DNA of 5,294 nucleotides, taken from positions 1 to 5,294 of the forward strand of contig CALHGI010000434.1 of assembly GCA_938029995.1 (NCBI GenBank). The letters are read 5' to 3'. Source of the DNA: an uncultured cyanobacterium (GTDB taxonomy: Bacteria; Cyanobacteriota; Cyanobacteriia; Phormidesmidales; Phormidesmidaceae). How positions within the stretch are numbered: position 1 is the stretch's first letter; each line of letters starts with the position of its first letter. This document shows, piece after piece, positions 1 through 5,294 of the stretch. The translations under genes and the position numbers were made by a program. The notes under the pieces were generated by a model. The model saw nothing but the letters and a program-made list of their open reading frames with translations, was not told the origin of the DNA and made no database searches.

Positions 1-88
1 ATCAACTACCCTAACTAGCCGGCAAGAAATCAGAGAGATTGTTTTAACAATTAGTATCCGTTAACCAAACACTTAGCTTGAATGCTCG

Positions 89-107
89 TTTTCTCTTGAA
101 GAGAAAA
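89..107. repeat. 8-bp perfect hairpin
   Basis: TTTTCTCT (89-96) pairs perfectly with AGAGAAAA (100-107) around a three-base loop. The stem is mostly A/T and there is no trailing T-run in either direction, so it does not look like an intrinsic terminator. Its function is unknown; it could be an operator-like site or part of a folded RNA. Confidence 0.5.
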
Positions 108-338
108 ACAATGGGGCCAAATGTGTTCGAAATTTAGATAAAATCTACCTGAAATGGGGAATGGTGGCAAAATCCTAACTTTGCCCATGTCGCTTATGAC
201 ATTCAGCACAGATACGCCTGTGCATGTCAACAACGACCATGGCTGACAATCGCTCAAGTTTTCATGGCGATTGCCATATCTGGAAGGAACACACTGGATA
301 TTGCACCATCTATGCACCGACTGATCTATGTTCGTAAC

Positions 339-359
339 ACTCTTAACTTCATGAAATAC
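339..359 (+). repeat. Spaced direct repeat, copy 1
   Basis: This 21-bp stretch matches 480-500 at 19 of 21 positions. The shared core ACTTCATGAAATAC (346-359) is identical for 14 bp and contains the palindrome TTCATGAA. The two copies are 141 bp apart. A repeated palindromic core in a gene-free stretch is what a paired regulator-binding site can look like, but no regulator is identified and no flanking gene is visible. Confidence 0.6.
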
Positions 360-479
360 TTTGGAGGGCGGTTAACATTGACAGACCCTGGTCAATTTAC
401 ACAGGAAAACACTGGAACGTATCTTGATCCTGATTAATCATAAACAGCCATCAAGCTACAGTCTGGCAAATCACCCTGG

Positions 480-500
480 ACTCTACACTTCATGAAATAC
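480..500 (+). repeat. Spaced direct repeat, copy 2
   Basis: Second copy of the 21-bp repeat (19 of 21 identical to 339-359), with the identical 14-bp core at 487-500 including the palindrome TTCATGAA. Confidence 0.6.
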
Positions 501-651
501 CTATAAGCATGAAGATTACTAGCAGGTCCTTAACTTTTATTAAATCTTTCAAGTGGTCGAATGTCAACTTGTTAAAAACACTCAATTCTGTTTTCTAGTC
601 AGTCTTAAAGATAGAGCAGGTATAAATTGTTTACTCATTACAGGCAATAGA

Positions 652-1146
652 TTATGCCTCTAACAAGGACCCCAACAATAGTTTTTGCAGCATCCATACC
701 AGGCTGACAGCCAGGGATGCGCTCCAGATAGTAGCTGCCAAGGTGAGTTTGCCATTGAGGACGCAAAGGCTACCACCGATCAATAGCGCGATCGCAACTC
801 CCCCCGACACCCGCACTAACGTCTGCACCGCCTCCGTCAGCTTGAGTAAACGCGTAGCTACATCATCCGTAGAGACTGGGGAGATGGCCGACTCTAGTAG
901 TGTGCGAAAACTGTCATACTGCTGTGGATCAATTTGGTAATAAGTGCCCAGATCCGTATCGCGAAGAGAGGGATTGGACCGGAGACCAAACTGCTTGGCG
1001 GTTGCGATCGCAGCCCGCACTTGACGTTTACTCGCCACCCCACTGAAGGTTTCAAACAACGACTCCCGATACACACCCGCCGTCGCCATCTCGAGAATCC
1101 GCTGGCTAAGTTCCACCTCATGGAGATTGGCTCGGTGTTGAGTCAC
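652..1146 (-). CDS. Small two-helix membrane protein, function unknown
   Basis: A 164-residue protein I do not recognise as any characterised family; its style is that of a conserved cyanobacterial hypothetical. Residues 1-110 are hydrophilic and probably cytosolic, with likely helices around 11-22 and 38-53 (KRQVRAAIATAKQFGL) and a short conserved-looking stretch DTDLGTYYQID near 63-73. Residues 114-130 (glycine-rich) and about 134-158 are strongly hydrophobic and should form two membrane helices joined by a short NGK turn, leaving a very short C-terminus. The start is GTG; a TAG lies two codons upstream in frame, so the gene cannot extend further, and an internal start (Met20) is possible. 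Two perfect HIP1 sites inside it fit a native gene. The gene lies downstream of groEL in the same direction, but a terminator and a separate promoter lie between them, so co-transcription is unlikely. The stop is TAA. Confidence 0.8.
   Translation of the reverse strand: MTQHRANLHEVELSQRILEMATAGVYRESLFETFSGVASKRQVRAAIATAKQFGLRSNPSLRDTDLGTYYQIDPQQYDSFRTLLESAISPVSTDDVATRLLKLTEAVQTLVRVSGGVAIALLIGGSLCVLNGKLTLAATIWSASLAVSLVWMLQKLLLGSLLEA
788..795. repeat. HIP1 site
   Basis: Perfect GCGATCGC octamer, the highly iterated palindrome typical of many cyanobacterial genomes. It lies inside the membrane-protein gene at 652-1146. Confidence 0.9.
1004..1011. repeat. HIP1 site
   Basis: Second perfect GCGATCGC, within the longer palindrome TGCGATCGCA. 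Also inside the membrane-protein gene. Confidence 0.9.
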
Positions 1147-1181
1147 TGGCTAATTACCGACTAAGTAAATATGTACTATCT

Positions 1182-1212
1182 AAAATATCGCCGATTCCCA
1201 TCCTTGCGTCAA
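1182..1212 (-). promoter_or_regulatory. Candidate sigma-70 promoter of the 652-1146 gene
   Basis: On the minus strand, TTGACG (1212-1207) matches five of six bases of the -35 consensus. A -10-like GATATT follows at 17 bp (1189-1184), or TATTTT at 19 bp (1187-1182). Transcription would begin about 30 bases before the GTG start. It sits downstream of the groEL terminator, so it would drive the membrane-protein gene independently. Based on sequence match only. Confidence 0.4.
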
Positions 1213-1280
1213 TAAATCAGTCCATAAACTAGCAATATGTCTGGGCGCACATGGGTCAGACCACACGTAATGACGCGTTT

Positions 1281-1299
1281 GGTTGCAGTCGCAGCAACC
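1281..1299. repeat. Small hairpin downstream of the groEL terminator
   Basis: GGTTGC (1281-1286) and GCAACC (1294-1299) form a 6-bp stem with a seven-base loop. It lies between the groEL terminator and the promoter of the next gene. No T-run follows, so it is not a second classic terminator; it may be chance. Confidence 0.3.
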
Positions 1300-1326
1300 C
1301 GCCCCATGCATTCAGCAAGTTGCTAT

Positions 1327-1362
1327 AAAAAACGTAGGGGCGTTGCATGCAACGCCCCTACG
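1327..1362 (-). terminator. Intrinsic terminator of groEL built on a 30-bp perfect palindrome
   Basis: Positions 1333-1362 are a perfect palindrome (arm from 1333: CGTAGGGGCGTTGCA, then its exact complement). The minus-strand hairpin has a GC-rich stem of about 13 bp and a four-base loop. It is followed directly by six T (1332-1327), starting 30 bp past the groEL stop. This is a strong intrinsic terminator for groEL. Palindromes beginning and ending GTAGGGGCG...CGCCCCTAC are, as I recall, abundant interspersed repeats in many filamentous cyanobacteria, so this may be a mobile repeat that also works as a terminator. No T-run follows it on the plus strand. Confidence 0.85.
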
Positions 1363-1392
1363 GGATATCGGATTAAAACAATGGTTGGAAGG

Positions 1393-3168
<1,776 letters not shown>

Positions 3169-3280
3169 CCGGATAACCGATCCTTACCGTTGACCGGTCA
3201 TGGTTGTTGTCATCGAGCAATAATCAAATACCGTGAAACCAGTGTTCCCTAAGCATATTTGCCGTAATTATGGACTGGCA

Positions 3281-3302
3281 TCAATTTTTATTGAGTTTTT
3301 TT
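3281..3302 (+). terminator. Weak AT-rich hairpin with T-run
   Basis: TCAAT (3281-3285) and ATTGA (3290-3294) form a 5-bp stem with a four-T loop, followed by G and seven T through 3302. The form is that of an intrinsic terminator, but the stem is almost entirely A/T and no plus-strand gene lies upstream, so it is probably not functional as such. Confidence 0.15.
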
Positions 3303-3314
3303 AGGTATACCTAA
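3301..3314. promoter_or_regulatory. 14-bp perfect palindrome, possible operator
   Basis: TTAGGTATACCTAA is perfectly self-complementary over 14 bp with no spacer. That is the size and symmetry of a dimeric regulator's site. It lies midway in the divergent spacer, about 170 bp from the CIRCE element and about 500 bp from the rightward gene. It also abuts the ATG of a doubtful 53-codon frame. No regulator is assigned. Confidence 0.3.
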
Positions 3315-3817
3315 TGAAAGCGAAGGATTGTGCGTGTGACTTTTTTTACGCGTGTTCTCCTAGATATTACAAAAACCTTTCCGGGCAAAATGACCGTAGT
3401 GGCCTTCTGTTCCCTAGATTTTTACCAATGGTTTCGAGAAAAACTATAAATAAAATTCTCTCTAGACCCCTCTGAATATCCGGAAATCTAAAAGGGAGAT
3501 GCGTATCCTGCATCAGACAATCAAAAATGTCACCTTAGGCACACACAAAGTGAACATTACCCCCTAGCATCTGGTTATATGGAAATGAACTTAAAATCCT
3601 TTATTAGTTTACTTTTTCCGCTTTATTAGAGCTTTAGCAAACTTTCGTCAGGGTTATTATTCTCTTTACCTAGACGTTACTTTGATTGCTTAACGTGGAG
3701 GAGATTTATAAATTACTCTCCAAGCTCTTACTAAACGCCTTATTTTAATCCAGTTAACGCTTCAAAATAATTTGTTCAATTTGTTTTCCTGAAATACTAC
3801 GTCTTTCTATCTGAACC

Positions 3818-4132
3818 ATGTCTTCTGCCACTGCATTTCTGAAGAATCATGTTTTCCATGGCGTCAAACCCCAGTTTAAGCCTCTGCTCCCCATCAGGCG
3901 CTGGTTGGATGCCTTAAAGATTGAAGAGCCCAAGCTAGCTCATCGCATTGCCCGGCTGGTGCCTTCCCAATGTCCATTCGAGCGGGACATTGTCCTATTT
4001 GGTCGCACCATTGGCCATATTCCGCCCATGTGCAAGCTCAATCCCCTATACGATGAATTGGTGGGGCTACGTTTTCGCGCCCTTTGCTTCTTGGCCGATG
4101 AGTGCGGCGAAGATATTTCCACATTCGTTTAA
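3818..4132 (+). CDS. Mo-dependent nitrogenase C-terminal domain (Mo-nitro_C) family protein
   Basis: A 104-residue soluble protein that matches, from memory of the family, the small stand-alone Mo-nitro_C (Pfam PF06967) proteins of cyanobacteria. Diagnostic stretches are PIRRWLDALKIEEPKLAHRIARL (25-47), VPSQCPFERDIVLFGR (48-63), HIPPMCKLNPLYDELVGLRFRAL (67-89) and the C-terminal LADECGEDIS. The cysteines at 52, 72, 90 and 95 could bind a metal or cofactor, but that is inference. The family was named from a homologous segment annotated at the end of some nitrogenase proteins. The stand-alone members have no established role and do not by themselves show nitrogen fixation. The start is the ATG at 3818; no clear Shine-Dalgarno precedes it. 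It is the only plus-strand gene here and has no operon partner. Stop TAA. Confidence 0.9.
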   Translation: MSSATAFLKNHVFHGVKPQFKPLLPIRRWLDALKIEEPKLAHRIARLVPSQCPFERDIVLFGRTIGHIPPMCKLNPLYDELVGLRFRALCFLADECGEDISTFV

Positions 4133-4135
4133 GGC

Positions 4136-4216
4136 CCATACTGCCTTCGATACGGCACGTTGGCATAGCTATATTCCGGGGCAATGTTTCATGGAAACTC
4201 CCCCCATGCAGTATGG
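4136..4216. repeat. 9-bp inverted repeat after the Mo-nitro_C stop
   Basis: CCATACTGC (4136-4144) is the exact complement of GCAGTATGG (4208-4216), four bases after the Mo-nitro_C stop codon. The 63-base interior contains a smaller hairpin GTTTC-ATG-GAAAC (4186-4198). Together they could fold as a long structured 3' end of the transcript. No T-run follows, so it is not a standard terminator. Confidence 0.4.
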
Positions 4217-4251
4217 CTAAACCCTTAAGTTCTCTATGATCCCTGCCATAG
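4212..4251. repeat. Diverged copy of the TATGGCT...GCCATAG repeat
   Basis: This stretch aligns with 4364-4398, allowing small gaps. Both begin TATGGCT, pass through a CC-TTAA segment and a second CTATG, and end with the identical 12-mer TCCCTGCCATAG (4240-4251 here, 4387-4398 there). It looks like an older copy of the repeat cluster at the phosphorylase 3' end. Confidence 0.55.
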
Positions 4252-4308
4252 GGCTTGTTAAAAATTAAGGTCATGGCCTTATTCATTTAAATCATGGCTT
4301 AACAAGCC
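4252..4308. repeat. 10-bp inverted repeat in the convergent spacer
   Basis: GGCTTGTTAA (4252-4261) is the exact complement of TTAACAAGCC (4299-4308), with 37 bases between. It abuts a small hairpin AAGCC-TTTCA-GGCTT (4304-4318). The position between two convergent genes suits transcript ends, but T-runs are lacking. Confidence 0.4.
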
Positions 4309-4345
4309 TTTCAGGCTTAAACCGTGAAGTAGTTTCTTAACAGCT

Positions 4346-4405
4346 CCATAGCCCACTGATTGCTATGGCTCCTTAACTGCTATGGCTCCCTGCCATAGCC
4401 CACTG
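4346..4405. repeat. Tandem CCATAGC/GCTATGG hairpin repeat cluster
   Basis: Two hairpins stand side by side. CCATAGC (4346-4352) pairs with GCTATGG (4362-4368), and CTATGGC (4380-4386) pairs with GCCATAG (4392-4398) around a five-base loop. Direct repeats overlay them: the 13-mer CCATAGCCCACTG at 4346-4358 and 4393-4405, and the 12-mer TGCTATGGCTCC at 4361-4372 and 4378-4389. The cluster covers the stop codon and last codons of the Ap4A phosphorylase gene. AACTGCTATG (4375-4384) recurs as the last ten bases of the window (5285-5294), so another copy may begin beyond the edge. Confidence 0.75.
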
Positions 4406-5261
4406 TTTTTAGTAGGGTCATCGGTCCTATCTGCTTAAGCTGGTCCATTTGCGTTTGGGTTTTCACTAAAAGGGACCCGGCAAAGCCTAGGGAATTGACG
4501 GAAATGTCTAGGTGATTGTCTTGGCATCTGGGCACCACCATTAGCCAATCACGAGTTCCCAGTAGGTTATAGGCCTGGCGCTGGGGGCCTTGCCATTGGT
4601 CGCTGGGGTCACCAATGGCTAAATGACTGAGTAGTTGGCGATAGCGCTGCAGCCACTGTTCCGCCCCATCGTCAGGAAACATCTGGGCAATGCCATGGGC
4701 ATAGGGAAGCTGGGATGATTGCCCGATCCCATTGATAAATTGGGTGGCGCGGATGGCGGACGCAACGGGCAGCGCCATGGACGGCACAATTTGCAAATGT
4801 TTGTGGGGCTGACTGGCTCCGGCGGATTGACCACCGTTGTAGAAAATTAGGCCATTCACCTCGTTTAGACAGCGGCAGAGGGCTTGAAAATCTGCCAGGG
4901 TCAGCCAGTCAAGTTGGGACTCGAACGCCCGGGTCACGATCAGGAAATGATGGTCCATGACGTTGAACTTATTGAGTAGACAGACATGGGTATCGGAGAT
5001 GTCTGTCACGTATAGGTTTTGATCGTAGGGCAGAAAAGGATTGGTTTTTTCTTGGGTCTGAATCTTACGAGCCTGGGCTTTGCGGTTCAGGTTGGTTAAA
5101 ATTCGCACGATAAACTTTATCCCACCATCAGAGACAATTTCGTACTGGGTATCGATGGGTTTGAGGGCTCCAGTGGCTAGGCCATGTTGAGTCTGGGTTT
5201 GGAGCTTAGACCATAGGGTACGGGACTGCCAGGGTTTTCGAAAAGCTGGGCGATCGCACAT
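4380..5261 (-). CDS. ATP adenylyltransferase (Ap4A phosphorylase)
   Basis: A 293-residue cytosolic enzyme of the HIT superfamily that splits diadenosine tetraphosphate with phosphate into ATP and ADP, and can run in reverse. It keeps the Ap4A pool, which rises under stress, in check. The signature is ASQPHKHLQIVP at 149-160, the H-x-H-x-Q variant of the histidine triad seen in yeast Apa1/Apa2-type phosphorylases; H155 should be the adenylylated nucleophile. Other family stretches are GGIKFIVRI (46-54), NPFLPYD (74-80), VCLLNKFNVMDHHFLIVTRAFE (93-114), FYNGG (140-144) and, in the C-terminal ATP_transf part, YNLLGTRDWLMVVPR (231-245). The ATG at 5261 is supported by AGGA seven bases upstream. 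A perfect HIP1 site overlaps its first codons. The last residues (GYGREP) and the TAG stop lie within a short repeat. It stands alone and converges on the Mo-nitro_C gene; no operon partner is visible. Confidence 0.95.
   Translation of the reverse strand: MCDRPAFRKPWQSRTLWSKLQTQTQHGLATGALKPIDTQYEIVSDGGIKFIVRILTNLNRKAQARKIQTQEKTNPFLPYDQNLYVTDISDTHVCLLNKFNVMDHHFLIVTRAFESQLDWLTLADFQALCRCLNEVNGLIFYNGGQSAGASQPHKHLQIVPSMALPVASAIRATQFINGIGQSSQLPYAHGIAQMFPDDGAEQWLQRYRQLLSHLAIGDPSDQWQGPQRQAYNLLGTRDWLMVVPRCQDNHLDISVNSLGFAGSLLVKTQTQMDQLKQIGPMTLLKTVGYGREP
5250..5257. repeat. HIP1 site
   Basis: Perfect GCGATCGC, overlapping codons 2 to 4 of the Ap4A phosphorylase gene. Confidence 0.9.
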
Positions 5262-5268
5262 ATGTCTA

Positions 5269-5272
5269 TCCT
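5269..5272 (-). promoter_or_regulatory. Ribosome binding site of the Ap4A phosphorylase gene
   Basis: AGGA on the minus strand, seven bases before the ATG at 5261. It supports that start over the internal TTG codons and is the best Shine-Dalgarno in the window. The promoter must lie in the remaining 22 bases or beyond the window edge; none is seen. Confidence 0.6.
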
Positions 5273-5294
5273 GTGATGAACCACAACTGCTATG

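Larger units (their letters stand above)
1..651. other. Gene-free AT-rich region with small repeats
   Basis: I find no supportable gene here. The longest open frame (51-317, minus) has a composition unlike the neighbouring proteins, no recognisable domain and no ribosome-binding site I would trust. What can be seen is structural: a 6-bp inverted repeat at 38-51 (ATTGTT-TT-AACAAT), an 8-bp hairpin at 89-107, a small hairpin at 264-277 (ATGGC-GATT-GCCAT), and a spaced direct repeat at 339-359 and 480-500. No T-run follows any hairpin on either strand, so none is called a terminator. The region may hold the promoter of a gene left of the window or an unrecognised small RNA, but the sequence alone does not show either. 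Confidence 0.6.

Noticed and set aside
110..140. GTTCGAAAT resembling a tRNA T-loop
   Set aside because: The flanking bases do not pair as a T-stem, and no acceptor, D or anticodon arm can be drawn.
51..317. 88-codon minus-strand open frame in the left gene-free region
   Set aside because: No recognisable domain, composition unlike the neighbouring proteins, no convincing ribosome-binding site; likely chance.
3314..3475. 53-codon plus-strand small frame as a gene
   Set aside because: Only a weak AGG and a neighbouring palindrome support it; no recognisable sequence. Kept as a finding, not as a gene.
3940..4286. Frames overlapping the Mo-nitro_C gene on both strands
   Set aside because: The Mo-nitro_C frame has clear family motifs; the others are out of frame with it and show no domain.

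Overview
The window looks like chromosomal DNA from a cyanobacterium. Four independent signs agree. There are three perfect HIP1 octamers (GCGATCGC) in 5.3 kb, where chance predicts far fewer than one. A groEL of the cyanobacterial GroEL2 type stands without groES behind a perfect CIRCE operator. A small Mo-nitro_C-family protein is present, a family I know mainly from cyanobacteria. There is also an ATP adenylyltransferase (Ap4A phosphorylase) of the cyanobacterial type. I cannot name the genus. The wide AT-rich intergenic spaces and short palindromic repeats suggest a relaxed, repeat-bearing genome rather than a streamlined marine picocyanobacterium.

Layout, left to right. Bases 1-651 contain no gene I can support; they hold a hairpin and a spaced direct repeat. 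Next, on the minus strand, is a 164-residue protein with two predicted membrane helices at its C-terminus (652-1146). It starts at GTG and has a plausible promoter of its own. A perfect 30-bp palindrome followed on the minus strand by six T (1327-1362) ends the groEL transcript. The groEL gene (1393-3075, minus) encodes a 560-residue chaperonin with an unusually long Gly/Met/Pro tail. A perfect CIRCE element lies 32 bp before its start. A gene-free divergent region of about 680 bp follows, containing a 14-bp palindrome. A 104-residue Mo-nitro_C protein (3818-4132) is the only plus-strand gene. It converges on the Ap4A phosphorylase gene (4380-5261, minus). The spacer between them, the 3' end of the phosphorylase gene and the extreme right edge of the window carry copies of a short CTATGGC/GCCATAG hairpin repeat.

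Each gene appears to be its own transcription unit; I see no operon. GroEL regulation is the clearest point: a HrcA/CIRCE-repressed, heat-inducible, monocistronic second chaperonin. The Ap4A phosphorylase breaks down the stress-associated nucleotide Ap4A, so two stress-related functions lie nearby, but nothing in the sequence shows co-regulation. I found no CRISPR array, transposase, tRNA, rRNA or obvious new multi-gene system. The most interesting items are the repeat family that supplies the last codons of the phosphorylase gene, the dual terminator/palindromic repeat after groEL, the extended chaperonin tail, and palindromes in the gene-free spacers.
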